DNA from: Bacteroidota bacterium
Lineage (GTDB): Bacteria > Bacteroidota > Bacteroidia > Sphingobacteriales > Sphingobacteriaceae
Assembly (NCBI GenBank): GCA_013286565.1
Contig: JABDFM010000013.1
Location: 1 to 59,577 of the forward strand
Direction: 5' to 3'
Length of the DNA stretch: 59,577 nt
Shown one piece after another: positions 1 to 9,023 of this stretch. The notes below the pieces were generated by a model. It did no database searches and was not told the DNA's origin. It was given only the letters and a program-made list of their open reading frames with translations. The stretch's first letter is position 1; each line of letters begins with the position of its first letter. The translations under genes and the position numbers were made by a program.

Positions 1-348
1 GATCATGGCCCGATAGACATCTGCATTTTAGGTATCGGCATAAACGGGCACATTGCTTTTAACGAGCCTGCTGATGTTTTACAGCCTCATGCACATTTGG
101 CTACACTGAGTGAAACTTCCCTGGCGCATAAAATGATAGATAGTGCGGGCATTCAAATTAAGCACGGGTTAACACTCGGCATGGCGGATATATTGCGTTC
201 AAGGCAGATCATCCTGGTGGTCAACGGTATGCACAAACAGCGGGTTATGAAAAAGCTTTTGGAAGGGAAGGTCAGCACCCAAAATCCAGCATCATTTTTA
301 TGGCTGCACCCTGATGTGCAGTGTTTTTATTGTGAAACCGATAATTGA
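1..348 (+). CDS. Glucosamine/galactosamine-6-phosphate deaminase-isomerase family protein (3' part)
   Basis: The 5' end lies outside the window; the frame is open from base 1 and 115 residues remain. The stretch LGIGINGHIAFNEPAD matches the family signature of NagB-type enzymes, including the catalytic-loop His and the Asn-Glu-Pro that follows. Known members convert amino-sugar 6-phosphates to fructose- or tagatose-6-phosphate plus ammonia in the cytosol, feeding amino-sugar catabolism. The C-terminal part (GLTLGMADILRSRQIILVV) is the usual second half of the fold. Whether the substrate is glucosamine- or galactosamine-6-phosphate cannot be read from this fragment. It converges with the hydrolase gene that follows, with 8 bases between the stops. 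Confidence 0.85.
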   Translation, partial: DHGPIDICILGIGINGHIAFNEPADVLQPHAHLATLSETSLAHKMIDSAGIQIKHGLTLGMADILRSRQIILVVNGMHKQRVMKKLLEGKVSTQNPASFLWLHPDVQCFYCETDN

Positions 349-356
349 GAGGTCAG

Positions 357-1178
357 TTAGCGTCTTTTATATGGTTTCTGGAAAAAATCATCCACCAGCG
401 TATTAAACTCATCCTTATGCTCTGTTAAAGTGGGATGCCCCGAGTTGGGCACTACCCACAAATAAGCGCGGTCAATAGCCTGGTATATTTTGGTGGTGTG
501 CTCAATCGGTATCAAGTCATGGTCGCCGCAAATGATCAATGATGGGCATTTAATAGCTTTAAGGGCAGTGAATGGAATATTTGGCTGCGTATAATCGAGC
601 ATAAATATTTTCCAGTCGTTTTTTTCCTTGTCGGTGTTCCTGGCTTTGTTTTTATCAGATTGATATTGATCAACCATATCTTTCCAGGTAGCCGGGGTAA
701 GTGCAGTTGAATCCGGGGTCAGGTTAGCGCCTGTCGATGCCAGCTTGATCACTTTCTGCGGGTGCCTCATCGCCAATACCAAGGCATTGATACCCCCGTC
801 ACTCCAGCCGATCACGTATGCCGAATCAACATGCATCTGGTCAAGCAGCGCCGAAAAATCATCCGCCATCATTTCAAAACTTAAGGAATCTTTGGTGTCG
901 ATCGTTTTGCCCTGCGCCCTGCTATCAACAGCGATCACTTTATACTTTTTTGAAAAATACGGGATGGTTTGAGAAAAAGCCTTGATACTGCTACCGTTGC
1001 CATGGATCAGCAGTAAAGGCTTGCCCTTTCCGTAAACTTCCACATACATTTTTATGCCCCGTACATTGTAATACTTGCCAGCAGCGGGGTTGTCTCCGTA
1101 AGAGATCGATTTTACCTGGCAGGAGGCAACAATGGCTAATAATTGCAAAAGAAATAAACCAGACAATAGCTTTTTCAT
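357..1178 (-). CDS. Alpha/beta hydrolase, predicted lipoprotein
   Basis: A 273-residue protein with a lipoprotein signal peptide (hydrophobic stretch ending VASC, Cys about residue 20). The alpha/beta-hydrolase core is complete: oxyanion motif LLIHGNGSS near residue 57, nucleophile elbow GWSDGG (Ser about 122), acid Asp in GDHDLIP near 218, and catalytic His in SGHPT near 246. It should act at the membrane or in the periplasm on a small ester- or peptide-type substrate that sequence does not reveal. No operon partner is visible: the next gene upstream points away and the downstream gene converges. Confidence 0.85.
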   Translation of the reverse strand: MKKLLSGLFLLQLLAIVASCQVKSISYGDNPAAGKYYNVRGIKMYVEVYGKGKPLLLIHGNGSSIKAFSQTIPYFSKKYKVIAVDSRAQGKTIDTKDSLSFEMMADDFSALLDQMHVDSAYVIGWSDGGINALVLAMRHPQKVIKLASTGANLTPDSTALTPATWKDMVDQYQSDKNKARNTDKEKNDWKIFMLDYTQPNIPFTALKAIKCPSLIICGDHDLIPIEHTTKIYQAIDRAYLWVVPNSGHPTLTEHKDEFNTLVDDFFQKPYKRR

Positions 1179-1315
1179 GGCGGCGATGTTTGTTTGATAA
1201 AGTTAAAAGTAATAAAACAAATCAGTGAGGTGCAATCCAATTAACAGATACAAGTATGTTATTGATAATCTTTACTTTAATATTTATATTGCAGATAAAT
1301 TTAAACCTAATTATC

Positions 1316-1879
1316 ATGAAAAAACTATTTTTATTGCTCACCTTGGTGGGGTTTGCTGTATTGGCCAACGCCCAGTCAACCACTTTCCACGCGTTTAAAG
1401 TAGATCTGACCTTCGGTTACGCTATTCCCCAGAGCACTGGCGGTAGTTCTGCGACTGTCAAAGCAGGTGCTACTTTTACTATCGAACCGCATTATCGTAT
1501 TACAGACGCACTTGCCGTTGGTTTACGTATCGAAGGTGCTGGCCTGGGGTATGAAAATACAAATCAGGATAACGCGACCGTACACGTATCTATCTTAACC
1601 TCCTATTGCCCTACATTAGAATATTATTTGATGAATGGAGGTTTTAGACCATTTTTGGGTGCAGGAGCCGGGGTTTTCTCGCAGCAATCCGTGAATTATA
1701 ATTCCTCAACCGATACGAATACAGGTTTGGTTAAAGGCGGTTCAAAATTCGGGTTCTTTCCACGGGCTGGTTTTGAGGCGGGGCATTTCAGGTTATCAGC
1801 CGAATATAATATCCTGGGTAACAACGCCAATTACGCGGCCTTCAAAATAGGCTTCTTTTTCGGCGGCGGCAGAAAATAA
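1316..1879 (+). CDS. Outer-membrane beta-barrel protein, small porin-like
   Basis: Start placed at MKKLFLLLTLVGFAVLANAQ, a clear Sec signal peptide with cleavage after ANA; a longer frame begins 60 bases upstream but its N-terminus is not signal-like. The mature protein of about 168 residues has alternating Gly/aromatic strands and ends in KIGFFFGGGRK, a barrel-like terminal strand. Known small barrels of this type (OmpW/OmpA-barrel-like, PF13505 class) sit in the outer membrane; the substrate is unknown. It is followed directly by a strong hairpin terminator, so it looks monocistronic. Confidence 0.75.
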   Translation: MKKLFLLLTLVGFAVLANAQSTTFHAFKVDLTFGYAIPQSTGGSSATVKAGATFTIEPHYRITDALAVGLRIEGAGLGYENTNQDNATVHVSILTSYCPTLEYYLMNGGFRPFLGAGAGVFSQQSVNYNSSTDTNTGLVKGGSKFGFFPRAGFEAGHFRLSAEYNILGNNANYAAFKIGFFFGGGRK

Positions 1880-1895
1880 TAACGTTCTTATATAG

Positions 1896-1928
1896 CAAAG
1901 CCTTTAAATGAAAAGTTTAAAGGCTTTG
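1896..1928 (+). terminator. Hairpin terminator after the beta-barrel gene
   Basis: A 13-bp perfect stem (CAAAGCCTTTAAA with TTTAAAGGCTTTG) closes a 7-base loop 17 bases after the stop codon. The right arm ends in a short T-rich stretch, so it probably ends transcription of the barrel gene. Confidence 0.7.
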
Positions 1929-1932
1929 TTGC

Positions 1933-1983
1933 GTACTGACAAAACAGTGTCAGTACATTCTTCAAATAGGTTTCGTAAATTTG
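1933..1983 (+). promoter_or_regulatory. Palindromic operator with -7 promoter element (copy 1)
   Basis: GTACTGACA and TGTCAGTAC form a perfect 9-bp inverted repeat around a 6-base centre (1933-1956). Twenty bases after the 8-bp core comes TAAATTTG (1976-1983), a full match to the Bacteroidota -7 consensus TAnnTTTG. The same two parts with identical spacing occur at 35713-35762. No TTG -33 element is evident, so the palindrome occupies that position. The next gene starts about 265 bases downstream, so the original target may have been lost. Confidence 0.55.
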
Positions 1984-2249
1984 TATATAGGGTTTGAGGA
2001 TGTGGTCGTTGGGTTTTTCGCAGAGACACATATCCCACAAGTCAGTTGGGTAGATTTAGAACAACACTTCATGTTTTAATTGCACTTTCTATTCAGTAAA
2101 GTAAATCAATTTAGCGGAATTGGCAGATGGTTAAAAGAGAGGTTGCGAAAGTGTAAAATAGTGCTTAACTTAGTAAAATCTCATATCGATTATCTGACTA
2201 AAAACTTTTCTATTGCTTTTGCGTAATAGTTCAATACTTATTATTAATT

Positions 2250-2756
2250 ATGCCTGTATCTCAACAGTCAACACAAATCCCAAACGAGGTTATTAACGAT
2301 TGGTTTAATGGTTTTATATCTGGTATAAAATTGGATAAAATCATGATAGAGACTGATACTGCCCCAATTGAAACAAAGGAGTTTTACAATAATGCTATGA
2401 CCGGAAATGTCATCGGAATTGTTACAGGAATGCGGGTTGAAAGCACTAAATTCTTTATTGCACAAATTGTAAATGATTATTTTAAAGAATTACATTCTTA
2501 TCAGGCAAAACCGTTGAAATTAGCTTTTGATTTTTCTGATGCCAAAATATTGGTATGGGCAGAAATTAGCACAGATGATGAAAATACTGAAGATGCATTA
2601 ATACTCTCCGAAGCCAAAGCAAATGAAAAATATTCAAGTAATGGATTTTTTATAAGTAGTACTATTGTAGAATCATGTGATAAACTACCTATACCAACCC
2701 ATTATCGTCAAGTAAATATAGATGGCAGACTATCAGGCGCACGTCAAACAAGCTAA
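2250..2756 (+). CDS. Hypothetical protein, partner of the HEPN gene
   Basis: A 168-residue protein that I do not recognise. It has no signal peptide or membrane segment; it looks like a soluble alpha/beta protein with an acidic centre (ISTDDENTEDA). Its last 35 bases overlap the start of the following HEPN-like gene in another frame, a strong sign of co-translation and joint function. Sample lines are only about 30-35% GC against 50-60% in the neighbouring beta-glucosidase gene, suggesting horizontal acquisition. By analogy with overlapping toxin-antitoxin pairs it could be the neutralising or targeting partner of the HEPN protein, but it lacks the GSx10DxD signature of MNT antitoxins. Confidence 0.6.
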   Translation: MPVSQQSTQIPNEVINDWFNGFISGIKLDKIMIETDTAPIETKEFYNNAMTGNVIGIVTGMRVESTKFFIAQIVNDYFKELHSYQAKPLKLAFDFSDAKILVWAEISTDDENTEDALILSEAKANEKYSSNGFFISSTIVESCDKLPIPTHYRQVNIDGRLSGARQTS

Positions 2757-3213
2757 AAAAAATCTTTACCTGATATCTGGTATCAATCAACATCTAAAAG
2801 AGAGCTGGGATTGGCAAGTTACTATTGCTTATTATGCGGCAGTTCATCTAATGAATGCTCATTTAGCAAAAAAAGCCAATCTTCATTACAAAACTCACGT
2901 AGATGTAAAAAATGCTCTATTTATGACACTATCTACGTGTAAAATACCAGAAGATATTTATACATCTTTTGTGAAATTGGAAAATTATTCTCGTAGATCG
3001 CGTTATTTATGTCATGAGGATATTGAAAAAACGGATGAGGCGAAAGAATACCTGACATATGATAAGCATTTAAAAAAGTGTTTGGGTTACTTGGATAAAA
3101 TATTAACATTTTTTAATAGCGAATATCAGGAGGATTTTGACAAGCAAAACATTGATTGCATCGAATTAAAAAATGTCAACCTTAGATATTTTCAGTACGC
3201 TGTTTTTGTATAA
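2722..3213 (+). CDS. HEPN-like domain protein, putative RNase
   Basis: 163 residues, mostly helical. The early part (DWQVTIAYYAAVHLMNAHLA, then HYKTHVD) resembles the HEPN superfamily, and RRSRYLCH near residue 92-99 supplies an Arg-x(4-6)-His type motif, the usual catalytic pair of HEPN ribonucleases. Known HEPN proteins act as toxins or defence effectors that cleave RNA. It overlaps the preceding gene by 35 bases and shares its AT-rich composition. The last 15 or so residues may be read-through into foreign flank, since the composition changes around 3190. Family call is by eye; structural comparison would be needed to be firm. Confidence 0.55.
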   Translation: MADYQAHVKQAKKNLYLISGINQHLKESWDWQVTIAYYAAVHLMNAHLAKKANLHYKTHVDVKNALFMTLSTCKIPEDIYTSFVKLENYSRRSRYLCHEDIEKTDEAKEYLTYDKHLKKCLGYLDKILTFFNSEYQEDFDKQNIDCIELKNVNLRYFQYAVFV

Positions 3214-3558
3214 ATATCTTTCAGCTGGCGCACGGTGTCGCGTGTGACATATATACGCAAGACCGTTAGGTAAGCTTTGTGTACTTTTTCCTAAAAATAT
3301 TCTACCTTTAAAATCAGGCATTTTTAGCCGGATAAAGCTTATTTTTGACCCGGATAAGCACAATAAATTAACCAATTGATAACCTTTAAATTCCAGATAG
3401 CGTTGCTGTTTGGCCTGCAACGGTTTAGCTTTTATACTGATGAGCATCGGCAATCAAAACCGGCCATATTTTGTACATGGCTTTAACCACCAGGGCACCA
3501 AATTTTGCGGTCAATGAAATTAAGAAGGGGATTTATAGTTATAGATAAAATATTAAAA
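3214..3558. other. Intergenic region between the HEPN cassette and the beta-glucosidase gene
   Basis: About 345 bases without a supported gene. Base composition rises from the AT-rich cassette back toward the local average around 3220, marking a possible cassette edge. Two near-direct copies of CCGGATAAAGC/CCGGATAAGC lie at roughly 3329 and 3350. A minus-strand open frame of 95 codons crosses this area but has no family features. No convincing promoter was found for the beta-glucosidase gene. Confidence 0.4.
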
Positions 3559-5808
3559 ATGACAAGAATATATAGGAAGGTAATTTTTGCGTTGTTGCTT
3601 GCGGCCAGTTCGTCCATCACTAATAAAGCCCTGGCGCAGCGCGACAGTATTGACCGCAAAGTGGATGCCCTTTTGGCCAGGATGACCCTGGACGAAAAGA
3701 TCGGTCAGCTTAATCAGTACAACGGCGATTGGGAGGCTACCGGGCCCGTTACAAAATCGGTAGGCAATAAAATAGACGAGATCAAACAGGGCCGGGTGGG
3801 CGCCGTTTTAAATATCATGGGCACCGACCATACGCGTACTTTCCAGGATGCGGCTATGCAATCACGCTTAAAAATACCTTTATTATTCGGGCAGGATGTG
3901 ATCCACGGGTACCGGATAACCTTTCCTATCCCACTGGCCGAAGCTGCAAGCTGGAATATGGATATGATCGAAAAATCAGAACGTATTGCCGCCACCGAGG
4001 CATCGGCGTCTGGTATAAACTGGACGTTTGCCCCTATGGTGGATATCGCACGCGATCCGCGCTGGGGCCGGGTGATGGAAGGCGCCGGCGAAGATCCTTA
4101 TCTCGGTTCGCTGATCGCGACAGCAAGGGTAAAAGGCTTCCAGGGAAATGGGCTGGGCAGTACAGATGCGGTGATGGCTTGTGCCAAACACTTTGCCGCG
4201 TATGGCGCGGCTATCGGCGGGCGCGATTATAACAGCGTGGATATGAGCCTGCACACCTTGTGGGAAACTTACCTGCCGCCGTTCAAAGCCGCGCTTGATG
4301 CGGGTGTGGCCACTTTTATGAATTCATTTAACGACCTTAACGGAACCCCCGCCACCGGTAACAGCTACCTGCAGCGCTATATCCTGAAAGGCCGCTGGGA
4401 CTTTAAAGGGTTTGTGGTAAGCGACTGGGGCTCGATAGGTGAGATGATCCAGCATGGCTATGTAAAGGATAATTACGAGGCCGCCGAAGTGGCCCTGAAG
4501 GCCGGCAGCGATATGGATATGGAAAGCCGCAGCTATATCAACAATTTATCAAAGTTGGTGGCTGATAAAAAAGTACCTCTTCCCCTGATAAATGATGCGG
4601 TAAGGCGGATATTAAGAAAAAAATTTGAAATGGGTTTGTTTAAAGACCCTTATCGTTTTATCAATCCCCAAAGAGAAAAAACGATGCTCAACCGGCCCGA
4701 AAATGTGGAGGTGGCAAGGGATATGGCGCGTAAAAGTATCGTGCTGCTCAAAAATGAGAAGCAGCTGCTGCCGCTTTCAAAAGATCTAAAAACCATCGCG
4801 CTGATAGGACCGCTTGTTAAAGCCAGGAAGGAGCTGAAAGGCTTTTGGGCGTTGGATGTGGACAAGAACGAGGAAAACGTATCCTTATGGGATGGTATGC
4901 TGAAACAGGCAGGGGAAACAAAATTGATATACGCGCAGGGATGCAATATTACCGATATGTCGAAAATAGGTTTTGAGGAAGCTTTACGGGCTGCAAAGCA
5001 GGCTGATGTGGTTGTAATGGCAATGGGCGAAGCGCCCGATATGACCGGCGAAGCAAAAAGCAGATCTGATATCCACCTGCCGGGGATACAGGAAGAATTG
5101 ATCAAAGAAATAAAGGCGACCGGCAAACCGGTTATAGTAATTTTAATGGCTGGCCGCCCGATGGTTTTTAACTGGACAGCGGATAACGTACCCGCTATTT
5201 TATATGCCTGGTGGCTGGGTAACCAGGGTGGCAATGCTATTGCAGATGTATTATATGGTAACTATAATCCCTCCGGTAAATTGCCTATTACCTTCCCGCG
5301 TTCTGAAGGGCAGATACCTATTTATTATAACCATTTAAATACCGGCAGGCCCGCGCAAAGTGATAACGATCTGAATTACAAGTCAGCCTATACCGATCTT
5401 CTAAATTCACCACGATATGCTTTTGGCTATGGCTTAAGCTACACAACTTTTGAGTACAGAGACTTGGCGTTTGACAAAATTATACCCCAGATAAAGGATA
5501 ATGAAGATCTGTCTTTTTCATTAGAGATAGCTAACACGGGCAAATATGCCGGTGAAGAAACGGTGCAGTTATACATCAGGGATGTGGTATCGCAACCGCT
5601 TCGGCCTGTAAAGGAGTTGAAGGATTTTAGGAAAATAATGCTACAGCCTGGCGAGGTGCGGCGTGTTTCCTTTACGGTTACACGGGATGAACTGGCATCT
5701 TATAATGATAAACTGGATCGCGTTACACAACCCGGCACTTTTCAACTGATGATCGGGAGCGCCTCGAATGATATCAGGATGCAAAAAAGTTTTGAAGTGG
5801 TAAATTAG
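3559..5808 (+). CDS. bglX: Periplasmic beta-glucosidase, glycoside hydrolase family 3
   Basis: Start set at MTRIYRK because it gives a signal peptide ending KALAQ; an in-frame TTG lies 54 bases upstream but adds a non-signal tail. The 749-residue product has the GH3 N-terminal barrel (GQDVIHGYRITFPIPLAEAA; DIARDPRWGRVMEGAGEDP), the conserved KHFAAYG, and the nucleophile Asp in FVVSDWGS near residue 287. The alpha/beta sandwich domain spans roughly 400-600 and a fibronectin-III-like domain the last 90 residues, matching full-length BglX. It hydrolyses beta-glucosides to glucose in the periplasm. A bidirectional terminator follows. Confidence 0.92.
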   Translation: MTRIYRKVIFALLLAASSSITNKALAQRDSIDRKVDALLARMTLDEKIGQLNQYNGDWEATGPVTKSVGNKIDEIKQGRVGAVLNIMGTDHTRTFQDAAMQSRLKIPLLFGQDVIHGYRITFPIPLAEAASWNMDMIEKSERIAATEASASGINWTFAPMVDIARDPRWGRVMEGAGEDPYLGSLIATARVKGFQGNGLGSTDAVMACAKHFAAYGAAIGGRDYNSVDMSLHTLWETYLPPFKAALDAGVATFMNSFNDLNGTPATGNSYLQRYILKGRWDFKGFVVSDWGSIGEMIQHGYVKDNYEAAEVALKAGSDMDMESRSYINNLSKLVADKKVPLPLINDAVRRILRKKFEMGLFKDPYRFINPQREKTMLNRPENVEVARDMARKSIVLLKNEKQLLPLSKDLKTIALIGPLVKARKELKGFWALDVDKNEENVSLWDGMLKQAGETKLIYAQGCNITDMSKIGFEEALRAAKQADVVVMAMGEAPDMTGEAKSRSDIHLPGIQEELIKEIKATGKPVIVILMAGRPMVFNWTADNVPAILYAWWLGNQGGNAIADVLYGNYNPSGKLPITFPRSEGQIPIYYNHLNTGRPAQSDNDLNYKSAYTDLLNSPRYAFGYGLSYTTFEYRDLAFDKIIPQIKDNEDLSFSLEIANTGKYAGEETVQLYIRDVVSQPLRPVKELKDFRKIMLQPGEVRRVSFTVTRDELASYNDKLDRVTQPGTFQLMIGSASNDIRMQKSFEVVN

Positions 5809-5904
5809 TACCCAGTAAAAATCTGCTCCTGGTATTGGTTGCTGTTATCGTGTTAAAAGTCATCTCTGTTTTTTAATGGCAAATAATGTAACTCGTCACA
5901 AAAT

Positions 5905-5944
5905 AAAAAGCGGGATACTGATGAAGATCAGTATCCCGCTTTTT
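5905..5944. terminator. Bidirectional terminator between bglX and the S41 protease gene
   Basis: An 18-bp perfect stem including AAAAAGCGGGATACTGAT and its complement around a 4-base GAAG loop. It has an A-run on the left and a T-run on the right, so it can stop transcription from both convergent genes. Confidence 0.9.
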
Positions 5945-5962
5945 ATTAAATATTTCACAGAC

Positions 5963-8119
5963 TTACTGCCCCTGTACCATAGGCGCAGTATTGGTAAACT
6001 TGCTGCCCATGTTAATGTAATCTGTTAACACCTGTCCTGCTTCTAATTTCAAAAAGTCAAGGTCTTCTTTTCTTGGTTTTGCGTCACCTTTTTTCAATGG
6101 TTTCAAGCCTAAAGCTATCCTTTTCAAGTTATCGCGGTTAGCAGCTTTTGCTTCCTCAGCATCGCGTTCTTGTTTAAGCTCCTTTTCATTCAGGGTAACG
6201 CTTTTTTCGTTCTCATGCTTGTTAAAATCGGCAATATCCTCCAGCAAATATTTATAGCTCGAATCACTGCTCATGCGTTGGTGATACAATTTATTTAATT
6301 GTGGTACTACCGCGGTAAAATCGCCCACTTTGGTGTAATCGCTTTTAGCAATGATGTCAAAAGGCAGTGCCGATGGTTCGGTATCCTCACCATATTTAGT
6401 TAAAGGGATGATCGACGGAAATTCAATATCCGGGGTAACTCCTTTATGCTGGGTAGAGTTTCCGCTGATGCGGTAAAACTTAGCGATGGTCAGGTTTAAC
6501 TGGCCAAACTTGCTCTGGCTGCCTGTGTTAACTGTCTTTTTATCACCACCGGTTGCTTTTGCTATTAACTCGCGCGCCGAAGGGCTGATCACCCTATCCA
6601 GGTCTATCGCATTTTGTACGGTACCTTTACCATAAGTTTGTGTACCGATGATCAGCGCACGTCCATAATCCTGCATAGCTCCTGCAAAAATCTCAGATGC
6701 CGAAGCGCTGAAACGGTCAACCAGGATAGCCATAGGACCTGTATAAGAGATAGACGGATCATCATCACTGTCAACTTCTATCTTATCTTCTGTATTGCGT
6801 ACTTGTACAATAGGGCCGGTCTTGATAAATAAGCCACCCAGATCTATCGCTTCCATCAATGAGCCACCGCCATTTTCGCGCAGATCCATCACTATGCCAT
6901 CCACATTCTCACGTTTCAGGGTATCAAGTATCAGTTTTACGTCGCGGGTGGTGCTTTTGTAGTTCGGGTTACCAGCTTTATAATCGTTATAATCGATATA
7001 AAATGCCGGTACCGATATTACCCCGATCCTGATCACTTTACCATTGGAGTTGTAAGTATGAATCTCTTCTTTTACAGACTGATCCTGTAAAATGATCTTT
7101 TCGCGTGTTATCTCAATTACTTTTGGCTTTGTGCCTGTAGCGCTGCCTTTTGGCAATACTTCCAAACGTACCACGGTGCCTTTTTTCCCACGTATAAGCG
7201 CTATTGCATTTTCAATACGCCAGCCTACAATATCCTGAAACTCGCCTGTGGCGCCTTGTGCTACACCCACAATATGGTCGCCGGCAAATACCTGGCGTGT
7301 TTTATCAGCGGGGCCGCCGGGCACTACCGAATTGATGGTCACATAATCATTTTCAACGTTCAGCGTAGCGCCTATGCCCTCTAACGAGCGCGACATTTCT
7401 ATATTGAAATTGGCCGCGTTGGAAGGGTTAAAATAGTTGGTATGCGGATCAATAGCATTGGTGAACGCGTCCATAAATATCTGGAACACATCCTGGTTGT
7501 TGAGCTTATTGGATTGCGATAGCAAGTCTTGGTACCTTTTCCTTAATTTTTCTTTGTTCTTGGCATCATCAGTACCGGCCAGTTTTAAGTTAAGCAGATC
7601 GTATTTTACACGCTCGGTCCAAATATTATCCATCTCAGTTTCCGAAGCGGCGTACGGCAAACTGTCGCGGTCAAAAGTGAATGTGTCTTTTGTGTTGAAA
7701 TCAAAAGTTTTATCCAGTTGGGCAATGGAATACCGGATACGGTCATTGTATCTTTTTTGATATACATTGAACATATAGAACACATTGTTCAAATTTCCAT
7801 CTTTTAGGTCATTACTCAGGACAGTTTTGTACTTATTAAAATCCTTTATATCCGATGCCAGAAAATAATTGTGGTTCTCATCAAGGGCCTTAATGTAACG
7901 GTTATAAACCACCGTTGATATGGAATCATTCAATTCTACTTTCTTATAATTATAGTCAGAAATGAACTTGGCAATGGTTTGGCAAACAATACTTTGCTGT
8001 GCGTCAGGCTGCAGATCATTTGAACCTGCTACTTTGATCATGGGTTGGTGATGGGCTGGTGCGGCTTTGCAGGCCAATGCAGCCCCAAGCACCAATAAAA
8101 TATATACTTTCTTGAACAT
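5963..8119 (-). CDS. prc: Carboxy-terminal processing protease, S41 family (Prc/Tsp type)
   Basis: 718 residues from MFKKVYILLVLGAALAC, a lipoprotein-like signal (Cys about 17); an upstream in-frame ATG adds 14 unlikely residues. Order: N-terminal helical Prc domain, PDZ domain around 240-330 (YVTINSVVPGGPADKT), the S41 core with catalytic Ser in DRFSASASE near 470 and Lys in YGKGT about 25 residues later, and a C-terminal charged helical domain (DUF3340-like). This is the long Prc architecture, not the short CtpA one. Known members degrade or trim periplasmic proteins from the C-terminus and affect cell-wall enzymes. It has its own transcription unit, since a terminator precedes it. Confidence 0.92.
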   Translation of the reverse strand: MFKKVYILLVLGAALACKAAPAHHQPMIKVAGSNDLQPDAQQSIVCQTIAKFISDYNYKKVELNDSISTVVYNRYIKALDENHNYFLASDIKDFNKYKTVLSNDLKDGNLNNVFYMFNVYQKRYNDRIRYSIAQLDKTFDFNTKDTFTFDRDSLPYAASETEMDNIWTERVKYDLLNLKLAGTDDAKNKEKLRKRYQDLLSQSNKLNNQDVFQIFMDAFTNAIDPHTNYFNPSNAANFNIEMSRSLEGIGATLNVENDYVTINSVVPGGPADKTRQVFAGDHIVGVAQGATGEFQDIVGWRIENAIALIRGKKGTVVRLEVLPKGSATGTKPKVIEITREKIILQDQSVKEEIHTYNSNGKVIRIGVISVPAFYIDYNDYKAGNPNYKSTTRDVKLILDTLKRENVDGIVMDLRENGGGSLMEAIDLGGLFIKTGPIVQVRNTEDKIEVDSDDDPSISYTGPMAILVDRFSASASEIFAGAMQDYGRALIIGTQTYGKGTVQNAIDLDRVISPSARELIAKATGGDKKTVNTGSQSKFGQLNLTIAKFYRISGNSTQHKGVTPDIEFPSIIPLTKYGEDTEPSALPFDIIAKSDYTKVGDFTAVVPQLNKLYHQRMSSDSSYKYLLEDIADFNKHENEKSVTLNEKELKQERDAEEAKAANRDNLKRIALGLKPLKKGDAKPRKEDLDFLKLEAGQVLTDYINMGSKFTNTAPMVQGQ

Positions 8120-8191
8120 ATCTTTAACTGTATTTAAATCGGGATTATAATAAAACATCAATACTTGTGCCTATAATGAGTTTGCTAAAGT

Positions 8192-8223
8192 AAATAAAAA
8201 GAGACAGTAACAAATACTGTCTC
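8192..8223 (-). terminator. Terminator of the TPR gene
   Basis: A 9-bp stem (GAGACAGTA with TACTGTCTC) around ACAAA; on the minus strand it is followed by a T-rich tract. It separates the TPR gene from the downstream protease gene. Confidence 0.8.
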
Positions 8224-8293
8224 CCTGTTAGAATAACAATATTACAAAATATTACAAATTATGTTTTATTTGATAAATTTTGAGGGTGATGGT

Positions 8294-8938
8294 TTAATAT
8301 AACACCCGGATCTTCTTGCTGATCTCTGTGGTTTCTGCATATTGCACATCAGGATTTTGAATCATGGTCCCGTTTTGGTCAAACAATTGTATTTTATCAT
8401 CTAATTGTATTACGGATATCAGCATCCCATTGCTATGAGCAATGTCCCGGGCTTCCACCAGGTCGGCGCGTGCCGATGTTTTATCACCGAGTGATACCTT
8501 AACACCTGCCAGGCTTACTAAGTCCCTAACCGTCAAATTATAGTCGTTTTGCTGGCGCGATAAATAAAGGCTTTGCAAAAAATACCATTTAGCTTCTGAA
8601 AAGCGGTGTAACTGTACATAAACGTTGGCAAGGCCGTTAAAATTATAGCTGGCAATATTGTATTCTCTGAAACGCATATGATGCTTGGCGTCTTTCATTA
8701 CCTCGGCTTCGGCTTGCTCAAGGCTGTATTGGCTCCTTGCGAGGATTAGCGGTTCAACTTCGAAATGGCTGGGTTTTGAATTAATAACCAGGCAGCTAAC
8801 CGAGTGGTCTTTAACAGGTTTTAATACCGTCAATACCTCGTGCTTTTTAAACCCAAGATTACTAAGATCAATGTGCCACCATTGGGCCGAAGCCGAAACA
8901 CTGATGAAACAAAATAAAAGGAGCAAACGGAAACGCAT
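8294..8938 (-). CDS. Secreted tetratricopeptide-like protein
   Basis: 214 residues with a signal peptide ending ASAQ. Residues about 70-185 form helical repeats of TPR type (YNFNGLANVYVQLHRFSEAKW, then LVSLAGVKVSLGDKTSARA), as found in proteins that scaffold periplasmic complexes. No enzyme motif is visible. It is transcribed alone: own terminator downstream and a long spacer upstream. The specific function is unknown. Confidence 0.7.
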   Translation of the reverse strand: MRFRLLLLFCFISVSASAQWWHIDLSNLGFKKHEVLTVLKPVKDHSVSCLVINSKPSHFEVEPLILARSQYSLEQAEAEVMKDAKHHMRFREYNIASYNFNGLANVYVQLHRFSEAKWYFLQSLYLSRQQNDYNLTVRDLVSLAGVKVSLGDKTSARADLVEARDIAHSNGMLISVIQLDDKIQLFDQNGTMIQNPDVQYAETTEISKKIRVLY

Positions 8939-9023
8939 TAAATTCTATCCTTTAGGTTTAATAAATTAATTAGAACGCAAATGTAATTACTATCAAAATG
9001 ATTATTGATCATTTTGACGTAAT

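Noticed and set aside
3166..3453. 95-codon minus-strand frame downstream of the HEPN gene
   Set aside because: It crosses the cassette edge and the HEPN 3' end, has no signal, domain or ribosome site; left as non-coding.
4650..5234. 194-codon minus-strand frame inside the beta-glucosidase gene
   Set aside because: It lies wholly within a clear GH3 gene on the other strand and has no family features; shadow frame caused by base composition.
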